The translations under genes and the position numbers were made by a program. A stretch of DNA of 64,000 nt from Saccharomycopsis phalli. Taxonomy: Eukaryota > Ascomycota > Saccharomycetes > Ascoideales > Saccharomycopsidaceae. Position 1 is the first letter of the stretch. Each line of letters starts with the position of its first letter. Of the stretch, positions 25,377-36,400 are shown piece after piece. Location of the stretch: positions 1,612,001 through 1,676,000 of the forward strand of contig CP073215.1 in NCBI GenBank assembly GCA_020342235.1. Reading direction: 5' to 3'. Below the pieces are notes generated by a model. That model was not told where the DNA came from, made no database searches, and worked only from the letters and a program-made list of their open reading frames with translations.

Positions 25377-26921
25377 CTACCTTTGCCTTTGAACAGGAAG
25401 CTTAGTATGCCTGGCTTTTTCTTATTCACATTGGGTGTTAACTGGCTTTGCTTAATCGTCTTTGGAGCCGAGAGAGAGCTGTCAATTCTAACTTTTTCAG
25501 CTGCCAAGTATTCTTCACCAGTGGTCTGAAATACAGAGTAAGTAGTCGATATGTCTTGTTCTGTCAAAGGAACAAACTTTCCATTGATACTTTGGACTCC
25601 AGTTTTGATCAATGACTGAATTTGTGGTAATATAGGTAATTCCTCTTCTGTGACAATGTTGTCATAACTAGGCTCACAGACATCGGCGGAATCATCAGAT
25701 AAAAACCGTGAAGGTTTTACTCCGGCAGCTTCCTTCTCAAATAGACTTGTGTCATAAGAAACTTCCAATTTACCGAATCTTTCTTTTAAATTGACATAAT
25801 CCTGAAGTAGTTTAACATTTCCTTGATAATCGTATTCGACGAGCCCATAATTGTTCTCTTCTTGGTGGAACTCGTACACAAGACCACCCGAAAATACGCC
25901 TGTCATCTCAGCAGAATATATAGAATCAATTTCTTGGAATTCCCTTGGCATTATATTGTTACAGCCATATTCTGAAAAGAAAATGGGTTTGTTAAAGTCT
26001 TTATAATCATTTGTCAAAATATCGAAGCCACTGGACTCCATGGTCTGAATTCCGCACCCTGTATATTAGTAATTTGATAAATAATCTTGCCAAAGTGCTT
26101 ACATTGATAAGAATTGACTCCATAAAAGTCAATGGTGTTGTCGCCTGTCGATTGGTCGTGGCACTTTAAATAATTTGGTAAAGATGTTCTGAATGATAAA
26201 TCATCAGCTGCAGAGTAGCCAACGGGAATCATTCTGGGACTGTGAATAAGCATGAATTCTTTCATGTCTCTTACAACCGCTTTGATGTATTTGGGGGATA
26301 CCTAAGGTTAATAAGCATTATGACAGTGATGGAGTACTTACTCTTGCAGAAGTTCGATCATTGACTATTTCATTACCAGCGAATAATGCTAATGTATTAT
26401 TATAGGATGAGAACTCTTGAATGATTTTAAACACATTTTGGAGATAAAAGTCGTTGTAAGAAACCCAAGGCTCATAGCGATTCAAATGTTGGTCTGGTAA
26501 TGGAGAATTGACATCTAAGACCAAGTAAATACCGGCAACAGCTAAAAGTGTCATGCACTTGTCATGATTAAGGTCTGGGTTTACTGAATAGACTCTTATC
26601 GTCTAGCATATTAGCATTCGTGTTAAAAAAACAAGATACTTACGTTAATGTTCAAATCCTGAAATAATTTTATATCTCTAGCACAACTATCTGTGTCTGA
26701 CAATGGATCCCTTTGGTCATTCACACCCGAGGAACCTCCTGGTTGATAGTCCACACCCTTTATAAAGAACTATCGTTAGCTCAACTTTCAATTCCAGCCA
26801 TAGCACTTACTGGTTCATTTGTTAATGAGTTGTAAAAATGTCTACCTTTTATTTCAATGGGCGCTACTGCGCAATTGATTAATCCGAATTGTAAGAGAAC
26901 CCATAAGCGATGTAATTTCAT
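25373..26921 (-). CDS. GH72 beta-1,3-glucanosyltransferase (Gas/Phr family) with four short introns
   Basis: Exons 26811..26921, 26644..26769, 26342..26602, 26103..26301 and 25373..26058 give 460 residues. Introns are 41, 41, 40 and 44 nt, with GTAAGT or GTAAGC donors, CTAAC-like branch sites and AG 6-8 nt later. After a signal peptide (MKLHRLWVLLQFGLINCAVA) comes FFIKGVDYQPGGSSG, then the GH72 acid/base FAGNEIVND (Glu157), YQWCG across the last junction, and the nucleophile FFSEYGCN (Glu262). The Cys-rich C-terminal module is absent and the end is basic with no GPI signal, resembling the sporulation-type Gas proteins. The enzyme would elongate and remodel cell-wall beta-1,3-glucan. Divergent from PRP4. 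Confidence 0.92.
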
Positions 26922-27179
26922 GGTTAATAGTAATTTAGTTAGCAGACGCACGGTGTTATATATGCTACCACAAAGGGTTTGTGTAATCAGCATGTAATGA
27001 ACAGAATTTGTAATGCAACCAAAAGCCAATCCAAGGAGTTTTATGACAACTATTTATGTTTTAATTGAGGAGGAACAAATTGTAACGCCATGTTGAAATC
27101 ACAGGCCCTCTTGCATATCCGCGTGAAAAAATAGTGCCCTCAAGTATTAGTGGAGGATTGTCAATCGTGGAAATTACCC

Positions 27180-28550
27180 ATGAACTTGTTAATTTCCAAT
27201 GAGCTTGATATTGCTCCTATATTGGATGACGAGGTCAGGAAGAGTCTAAGAAGTTTTGGTGAGCCAATAACGTTATTTGGAGAAGATAATGCTAGCCGAA
27301 GAAGAAGACTTGTAAAGCTTCTCAAAGAGAAGAGCAGCGATGGGGCTCCTCAGCAGAGTAATCATAATATTGAACATGGGATCGAGGAAGATGAAGAGAT
27401 GCTTGACGAGGATGAGGAGTTTTGGACTCCTGGTCCAGAAGAGTTATTAAGTATCAGAACGCGAATTGCAGATTATTCCATCAAGGACACCAAGAGGAGA
27501 ATCATGACAGAAAAGGACAATAACAACATTGATTTCACCGAAAGACTAAAACAGCGACGTCAATTAAATAGCACAATGTCGAAGTTTGAATTAGTAGGAT
27601 CGAATATTGGATCCAATAGAGCTATATCTGCAGTCAAGTATTCCCCCGATGGCACCAAATTAGCAATGGGATCCTGGTCTGGCGACTTGAAAATATTAAA
27701 TAGTGAAACTTTACAACCAGATCAGACCATTGGTGCGCCAATAAAACAATACAGCGACATGGTGCACAACAAAGTTACCGGTATCGATTGGAACCAAGAC
27801 ACACAGTCCAATGTGCAAATTGTCAGCAACAATTCAAACACCAATGCAGTTTGTCTATGGTCATTGGAAAGTCACGTACCATTGGCAACAATGACTGGCC
27901 ATGCTAATCGAATAATCCAGACAAAATTTCATCCGCTGGGAAACTATGTGGCTTCGTCGTCCTACGATAAAACATGGAGATTCTGGGACGTGGAGAAGAC
28001 CAGCGAGATATATTTGCAAGAAGGCCATGCAAAAGAGGTTCATGCTATTTCTTTCCAGCCAAATGGGGCACTATTGGCCTCGGGAGGTTTGGATGCCATT
28101 GGCAAAGTCTGGGACTTGCGGACAGGAAAAAACATCATGTCGTTATGCGATCACATACAGGGAATACTCACAGTTGACTGGTCAGAAAATGGCTACCAAT
28201 TGGCTACGGGAAGCAAGGATTGCACCATTAAAATTTGGGACTTGCGCTACACACCTTACAACCACAGGTTTAGTGAGTACTTACAAAGTAACAAGCCGCT
28301 ATTTACTATTCCTGCACACAACAAAATGGTGTCATCTGTGAAATTTTCCCATGAAAGCATTACATCACCGTTACTTATTAGCACAGGGTTTGATGGAACC
28401 ATCAAGGTATGGTCATCCGATAATTGGATCAATGTTGCAACTTTAAAGGGACACACTGACGACAAAATCACAGACTGTGATATCAACCCGTCATTGAACA
28501 CAATTGTATCTAGTGGATGGGACAAGAATATTAGATTATGGTCTACCTAA
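27180..28550 (+). CDS. PRP4: U4/U6 snRNP protein Prp4 (WD40)
   Basis: 456 residues from the ATG at 27180. The N-terminal part has the SFM/PRP4-type motif LRSFGEPITLFGED followed by RRRRLVKLL. An acidic linker leads to EFWTPGPEELL and then seven WD40 repeats (~140-456), e.g. ASSSYDKTWRFWD, ASGGLDAIGKVWDLRTG and SGWDKNIRLWST. Prp4 binds Prp3 in the U4/U6.U5 tri-snRNP. S. cerevisiae Prp4 is 465 residues. One repeat reads HP-CTG-G (codon at 27936) where other Prp4 proteins have HPSG, supporting CTG as Ser. Its stop overlaps the NPL4 stop by three bases. Confidence 0.93.
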   Translation: MNLLISNELDIAPILDDEVRKSLRSFGEPITLFGEDNASRRRRLVKLLKEKSSDGAPQQSNHNIEHGIEEDEEMLDEDEEFWTPGPEELLSIRTRIADYSIKDTKRRIMTEKDNNNIDFTERLKQRRQLNSTMSKFELVGSNIGSNRAISAVKYSPDGTKLAMGSWSGDLKILNSETLQPDQTIGAPIKQYSDMVHNKVTGIDWNQDTQSNVQIVSNNSNTNAVCLWSLESHVPLATMTGHANRIIQTKFHPLGNYVASSSYDKTWRFWDVEKTSEIYLQEGHAKEVHAISFQPNGALLASGGLDAIGKVWDLRTGKNIMSLCDHIQGILTVDWSENGYQLATGSKDCTIKIWDLRYTPYNHRFSEYLQSNKPLFTIPAHNKMVSSVKFSHESITSPLLISTGFDGTIKVWSSDNWINVATLKGHTDDKITDCDINPSLNTIVSSGWDKNIRLWST

Positions 28551-30367
28551 TCACGTAAAATAGCAACGAACGACTTCCAGCCTGGTGTTTCCAATAACTC
28601 AAAGCAGGTATTTGCATCATGTGTGGTAGCCACTTTTGCAATTAACTGTCTTTCTTTATATGAGAAAATGGACAATCCGAACAAGTATACGAGTAAGTGG
28701 AAATCTGATAATAATTTCGTCAAGTTCGATACTGATGCGTCGTCAAAACGGTTGCTCAAGTTGAGGTGTGATGAGACCAATTGCGTACTCTGATGGATAC
28801 CCAAAAATTGTCGGTTTGCCACTGGGAACGGTTTTGGAGAGATAAATGTAGGGTTTGGATTCAGCGGAGAGCCATATGTCAACGTCACTAATAAATAATC
28901 GTCAGGAAAGGCTGGCTTTGCATTGTGCTTCACCACAATTCCATACTGATTAGTCTTCTTGTAGAATATATCCGGCACATATCTGGTGTCGGTCTTCTCG
29001 TTTATGTATACCATGGAAGGGTGTGTAGAACCAGAGATAAGATCTGCCTTGACCAATGCTTCTGCCGAGGCACTGACTTGATAACTGGATATTTCAATCT
29101 CCAGCTTTAGGTTCCCTGAGACAACACATGTGACGAATTTCGACGAATACACTCCACTAATCGAGTGTTTCGAGTAGTTTGGGTACTTGATCTGCTGCTG
29201 TGCCGCAAATATGGTCTCCAACGACGACAAGAAGAACGAGTCCTTGTGACGTTTGCACAAGACCGAACCGTCGCCATAACCTGCGTCGGTCAAGTCAGTG
29301 AAGATGGCACCTAATTTCACCAACCCCATAGCTTGTGCGGCCTCGTCGATCTTTTTCTCGTCTTCCCAAGGCAATGTTAACGAAATGCCGTCAATTTCAT
29401 CCTGCTGCGGTGGCTCGTAAATAGCTTCTACCACGGCTTTGATTCCAAGAGGTACTCTCGTATATTCCTCGTACCTCCCATACAAGTAGCCGAGTCTTTG
29501 ATACCCGGTCTTTCTCCAGCTGTCGATAAATGTGTTTATGACTTCCGAGCTGGAAAATTCCACATGGTCAATCATTCGAAAGTCTTGCGGAGCAAGAGTG
29601 ATTGCCGAAGGCTGACACTTGGAACAAATACCTGCTGGCCAAGGATTGTGCCCTCCACTGCAGTTTTTGGCGACTTCAAAAGTCGGTTCCTTTAATGGGG
29701 GAATATAGGAGCCCCCGGTAGACTTGTTGGTGGCATTATTCAACTCATTGAGATGCGCATGGAAGGACTTGTGCTTGATCCCGTTCTCCTGAAGATAGTT
29801 CTGATCCCAAGGAGGCAACGGAGAACAATACTCACACATTCCCTGGTCCGAATGGCGACAGAATGTACTTCGCTTTCGAGCGATCAACCCCTTTTCATTA
29901 TCTAGCTTATCGTCAATTGCCAATTGTTTAGATACCGGTTCATGTTTTGGAGCCGCTGATTTCGCAATAGGATTTTCCTTAATCTCTGCTGTACCAGTTG
30001 CGACTGTCGCATACAACATATCGCCATGGCTTAACGTTAGCATAACGAGTCAAAATGGCATATACTTACTTCAACTTCAATTCCTCCACCGTCTTATCCA
30101 TCAAATTGCCCACCAGCTGGCCGGTCTCATTAGGACTCAAAGATATCAGACATGAGCTAATATCAAACAGTTTAACCTGTTTCATCAACTACAACATTAG
30201 TAATGCTCGTGATAGATCCAGTAATGCCACCTACCTCGGACAACGCCACTGAAAACTTTTGATTTTTATCCACAGTAACTCTATAAGTTCCTTCCTTTGT
30301 CCTGAATCGAAGAATCTAAACGCTATTAGTATTGCCATTCAAACCTTTTGTTGCAATTACTTACCAT
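28547..30367 (-). CDS. NPL4: Cdc48 cofactor Npl4, with three short introns
   Basis: Exons 30365..30367 (only ATG), 30235..30315, 30070..30188 and 28547..30029 give 561 residues (S. cerevisiae 580). Introns are 49, 46 and 40 nt. The spliced N-terminus MILRFRTKEGTYRVTVDKNQ is the ubiquitin-like UBX-type domain of Npl4, running to LNHGDMLYATV across the last junction. Next come the zinc finger STFCRHSDQGMCEYCSPLPPWD, the Cys-rich SGGHNPWPAGICSKCQPS, and a large MPN-like domain with VEFSSSEVINTFIDSWRKTGYQRLGYLYG. With Ufd1 it recruits Cdc48 to ubiquitinated proteins, as in ERAD. The middle intron uses the unusual donor GTAGGT. Confidence 0.93.
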
Positions 30368-30427
30368 GGTTGTGATGTTGTACCTTCTGCCCGCGGCTGG
30401 ATATACTTTCTGGTTACGTGCCCAGTG

Positions 30428-30453
30428 CTCATCGTCACATGAGAAAAATTTTT
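30428..30453 (+). promoter_or_regulatory. PAC and RRPE elements of the MDN1 promoter
   Basis: CTCATCG (30428-30434, reverse complement of the PAC core CGATGAG) is followed 9 bases later by AAAAATTTTT (30444-30453, RRPE). The pair is the hallmark of yeast ribosome-biogenesis promoters and sits 42-67 bases before the MDN1 ATG. Confidence 0.7.
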
Positions 30454-30494
30454 ATAGCTGGTACTATTAACGGTGAGATCCTGAAAAGACCGCA

Positions 30495-33400
30495 ATGCCA
30501 GAGAATATTCCAGTGGAGAATAATATCATAATTGACAGGGCCGAGGTCTCCAAACGATTGGAGCAGTTTTGTGGAAAGTGGGCTCTAGGAGACGGAGCAA
30601 AGCTCCAATTGCCAGACTATGAAGATAGCACCAACGAATTTTTCAATCAATTGGCGATTGGATGCTTAAATCCCAAGCTAACCGAGCTTATTGTTTATTG
30701 TTATGAAGAGATTTACTTTGAGATTGCAATCAGGCTCATTAGTGATTCGGCTTTGGAAAGTCAGTTCCAGAAAATGCATGGCATCGAGGAACCATTCACA
30801 GGCGTGTATACAATGTACTCTTTAGCCAAGGCAGCAAGTATATTCAACCGAGGGAAATGTGTGAGGTTTAACGTTGTTGTCGAAAAGTTCATTGAAGACA
30901 AGTTGTTTTGGAGCTTGGACCTCAACCAGGATCAGACAAAGCTTGTATTGATTAGTTACTTGAGACTCTTGAACAATGATGTGAATCTGTTTAAGCGGCA
31001 CGTGAAGCTAGAGGCACTTGACACGATAATAAACCTGGAAAGAAGTACTGCTGTTAATAAGAAATTAGCCATTGACATTCTTGCCAAAATTTTGGGTTAC
31101 TCAGTCGAAAAGAAGAATGCCATGTTGCGAGGGGTGGAAAACTTGGAGGACTGGTATGAGGATATGGAAGACTTTAAGTATGAGTACTTTGAGATTTTCG
31201 AGGCTAAGAGAATCTCTGACCATTTGTCGTTACCTAGAAATACCATTGAGAGTGGTGAAAAGTTGTGTTTCTCCCAAGACGACTTTCTGGCCAACGTTAG
31301 GGTGATTTATGGGGTTTTGATCCCTACATTTGACTTTTCCGAGGAGCGGAAGTCCCTGTCGTCGTTTGTGAATATTAGAAGCTCAGTGAAGACCATTCAT
31401 GACTTGTCAAAAAAGATATTGGTTGGCGATCCAATTATCTTGTATGGTGGGAATGGTTCTGGAAAATCACTTATTATTAACCATTTGCATAATCTAATTA
31501 GTACCGACAGCACCAATTTGGTCAAGATTCATCTCAACAGTCAGACAGACATAAAGTTGTTGTTGGGAACATATGTGTCATCTCACGAGCCAGGAAAATT
31601 TGTCTGGAAAGATGGTGTGTTGACAACTGCAGTCAAAAAGGGAAAATGGCTTATTATCGAGGACATTAATAATGCTAACAATGAGATCTTGAGTATTTTC
31701 ATTGGTATAATAGAAAGCAGACAGTTGGTATTGAATAACAGCGAGGTCATTCCTATCAATTCGGGATTCCAAATCATTGGTACCATCAATATTGACGATT
31801 CCAATAGCTACAAACATATCTTTAACGGAGAGAATGAGAATTTCAGCTTTTGGAAGGATCGGATCTTTAACACCGAGCCGTCTCTGACGGATTTTCAACT
31901 ACCTTCATTGATATCCATAAACAAATATGTTAGTGTGTTTCATCAGCAACCTACACCCAGTGAGTTGTTGCAAGTTTTGCAGCATATCAGTCAGTTAAAT
32001 GAGTCCATTTGGGAAAAGTTGGTGGGTTTGTTTATTTACATACGATATAAGATCTTTGTGCAAAAGTCATTTATTTCGTTGAATAATGGACTAAGTTTGA
32101 AAGTGGTTGACAACTTTGATTTAGTTAGACTTGCGCACAGAATTAAGTTACTAGACATTCACAATGATTTGGATCAGATTTTCTTTGAGACAATTGATAT
32201 ATTCACGCTGAGTCTTCAAAACGATAGAATCAAGAAGTATCTCATAAAGAAGATTGGCAATTTCTTGGAGATTGGTACAAGTAAAATAGAACTAATGATT
32301 GACCATTTACACTTGTATTCTCCAGAATTGAGCACAAGCGGATACAGTATTGATATTGGCAGAAATCACTTCAAAGGGAATGATATTAATAAGAACTTTC
32401 AATTGAATTCCGTCAAACAGTTGAACAATTTTGCTTTGACCAGCCATTCTTTGAGACTTTTGGAGCAGCTCTCCATTAGTTTGAAATTAGTGGAGCCCGT
32501 ACTCTTGCTGGGTGAAACTGGATGTGGTAAAACTACCATTGTGCAGAATTTGGCGAAGATATGCCAAAAGAAGCTTATAGTTTTAAATTTGTCACAGGAA
32601 ACTGAGTCGAATGATCTTATTGGAGGATACAAGCCAATATTGAATCGCTATCAGACATTGCTTATACCTGTGCAAAATACGTTTTTAGATTTGTTTGGCA
32701 AGACATTCAATTTGATCAAGAATGAGAGGTTTGTGAAATTAGTCAATAATGAGTTCAAAAAGGAGCAATTTAACAAGGTCTTTAAGTTATGGTACAAGGC
32801 TATTGAGATGGCAAAGTCTTATTTGAGCAAAGATACCCAGGTGGCTGATAGCAAAGGTGAGAATGTCAAAAGACGGAAGTTATTGGATAAGAATTTGCTA
32901 AGTATTAACTGGGCAAATTTTGAAGACATGGTAAAGGAGTCACAAGTTCAATACCAGAGATATAATACCTCGTCCTTACAGTTTGACTTTATTGAGGGAC
33001 CATTGATCAGAGCAGTCAAGAATGGCGACTGGATTCTTTTAGATGAAATCAACTTAGCAAGTCCTGAAACATTGGAAAATATTTCTGATTTACTTAATCA
33101 ACAAGACAGAAAGATTCTTTTAACCGAAAAGGCCAATGAAAATAACGAAATTGAGACCATTGTTGCCAATAGAGAGTTCCGTATATTTGGCTGTATGAAT
33201 CCGTCCACTGATATCGGTAAGAAGAATTTACCTAGAAATATCCGAAGTAAGTTTAACGAGATTTTTGTTGATAGTCCAGACAAAAACAAGAATGATTTGA
33301 AGATTATTATTCAAAAGTATTTGCACAACTACTTAACGAATGATGAGGCCACCAATAACGAAGTCTTTGATGATATCAGTGATTTGTACTATGAAATCAA

Positions 33401-36400
33401 GCGCTTGAATAATGAGAATTACTTAATTGATGGGTCGAATAATAAAATTGTTGTCAATATTCGAATAATCTCCAGAATTTTGGTATTCACAACTGATATT
33501 ATAGCCGTATATGGCATCAGAAGATCCCTCTTTGAAGCATTTAATATGATATTATTGACATTACTATCACAGAAATCACAGGATCTTCTACAGCCTATCA
33601 TATACAACTATACAATTGGGAAGTTGAAGAATCCTGCCTCGGTAATTCATCGAACTCCGCCTGCTCCTAAACTGATTGATAGAAGCCAGTTGGTGCAGTT
33701 CAAGCACTATTGGTTGCAGAAGGGTGAATTTGAAGTGATTGAGCAACCTAATTATATTATTACTCCTTTTGTCGAAAAGAATTTGTTGAACTTGGTACGT
33801 GCTATTTTAACAAAGCGATTTCCTGTGTTGATTCAAGGCCCCACTTCTTCTGGTAAGACGTCTATGATTAATCACTTAGCGAACATTACGGGCAACAAGG
33901 TCATCAGAATCAATAATCACGAACATACCGATTTACAGGAGTATTTAGGTAGTTATGTTAGTGATAGTGGAAAGTTGGTTTTCAAACATGGTCCTTTGAT
34001 TGAAGCATTGAAGAACGGCTACTGGATTATTTTGGATGAGTTGAATTTGGCAAGTTCTGAAGTCTTGGAAGGTATAAATCGGTTGCTCGATGATAACAGA
34101 GAAATCTTTCTCACTGAGACACAAGAATTGATAAAACCACACAAAAACTTTTTATTGTTTGCCACTCAGAATCCTCCTGGTGCAGTTTATGGAGGGAGAA
34201 AATTCTTGTCTAAGGCTTTCAAAAATAGATTCTTGGAGTTAAACTTTGATGATATTCCTCAGGATGAATTGGAGGTGATTCTATTTAACCGCTGTAAAAT
34301 CCCCCAGAGCTATGCCAAGAAAATCGTTGAAGTATACAAGGAGTTGATTGTTCAAAGATCTTCCAATCGATTGTTTGAGACCAAAAATAGTTTTGCCACG
34401 TTGAGAGATTTATTCCGTTGGGGATCCAGAGAGGCCGTTGGATACGAACAGTTAGCCACAAATGGTTACATGTTGTTAGCGGAAAAGAATAGACGTAACG
34501 AGGAAAAAGATATAATAAAAAGTCTGATTGAGAAGGTTATGAGAGTGACATTAGATGTGGACCTGATTTACGAAGATCGTTTTTCGCTTACGAAGTCTGC
34601 TAATGTGATTTGGACGAAACAAATGAAGAAATTGGCTGTTCTTGTTATTGAGGCATTGAAGTACAACGAGAATATTTTGCTTGTCGGCGAAACCGGAAGT
34701 GGTAAAACCACAATTTGCAGTTACTTGGTTGAAAACTATTATCATAATGAGTTAGTGTTTCTTAATGCTCATCAGAATATTGAAACCAGTGACATTATTG
34801 GGTCTCAGCGTCCTCTACGAAACAGATCTAGACTTCAGGAAGAGTTGAAGCAGCTTAAGATACAGGCCCTTGAAGCTGCTGGAATAGATATTCAAAGCGA
34901 TATTGACGAATTGTATAAGTCACTGAATATTGAAAACTCTGAGATTAACCTGTTGGAGAATAGTTTAAAGTCATTATTTGAGTGGAGTGACGGACCATTG
35001 ATCAAGGCGATGAAGAAGGGGAGTATGTTTTTATTTGATGAAATTTCTCTCGCGGAAGATTCTGTTTTGGAACGCTTGAACTCTGTCTTGGAGCCGGAAA
35101 GAACAATTTACCTTACAGAGTATTCGAATGATATTAGCCAGTCTGTCATTGTGGCCAATGAAAAGTTCCAGTTTCTAGCTACTATGAATCCTGGTGGGGA
35201 TTATGGTAAAAAAGAGTTATCACCTGCGTTGCGAAACCGATTCACTGAAATTTATGTACCGGCTATAAGTGACTTTAATGATATCAGACTTATTGTTCAC
35301 ACTAGATTGCACGATAAGCAATTTACAGACGCTATTATTGATTTCTGTGAGTGGTTCAACAACAAATTCACCATTCAAATATCGATCAGAGATATCTTAG
35401 CCTGGGTTGATTTTCTCAATGTTTCTCCTATTGAGAAATATAGCAGCTTAGTTCATGGTGCTTCTATGGTGTTTATTGACGGACTAGGTACTAACAATAC
35501 GTCGTATCTCAGTTCACAGCAGTTGGCAAGCATTCGCACACAGTGTGTGAGAAAGTTATCAGAGCTTGTGTCTTTTGATTTGCTCCCAATATATTTGCAA
35601 AGTCCTCAAATTGTTGTTGAGAATAGCCTTTTGAATATTGGCATGTTTACCTATCCAATCAATGAAGGTGAACAGGAAATGCGATTTCAGTTGAATGCAC
35701 CAACTACAACGCTAAATGCTATGAGAGTCATTCGTGCTATGAATATCCGTAAACCTATCTTGTTAGAAGGTGATCCTGGTGTGGGCAAGTCAAGTTTGAT
35801 TGATGCATTGGCAAAGGTAACCAACAATAACTTGACAAGAATCAATTTGTCGGATCAAACAGATTTAATTGATTTATTTGGATCGGATTCTCCTATGGAG
35901 GGTGAAAATATTGGAAAATTTGTTTGGAAAGATGCCCCTTTTTTGCGAGCCATGAAACGAGGCGAATGGGTACTTTTGGACGAGATGAATCTTGCTTCGC
36001 CTTCCTTGCTCGAAGCTTTAAACTCAGTTTTTGACTTTAGACAGAAAATTTATATCCCAGAATTGGATCAAGAATTCACCTGCCACAAGGACTTTCGTGT
36101 ATTTGCGGCGCAAAATCCACAGTTTCAAGGTGGCGGGCGTAAAGGTCTTCCAAAGTCATTCATTAACCGATTCACTAATGTGTATATTGGCAAATTGAAC
36201 TCTGAGGACATGGAGTTGATCTGCAGATATTTATACCCTGAAGTGGAGCATAGTTATGTAACCAAGGCTATTACACTTATTAACAGATTAGAACAAGAGG
36301 TCAATGTTAATAAACTGTGGGGATTGACAGGTGGTCCATGGGAATTTAATCTTAGAGACGTGTTGAAGTTTTTGGATATTGGCTTGAAAGGATTCAAACT

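Noticed and set aside
30455-30494. Possible 5'UTR intron acceptor before MDN1 (ATTAACGGTGAG)
   Set aside because: The acceptor would be GAG and no matching donor lies in the short leader.
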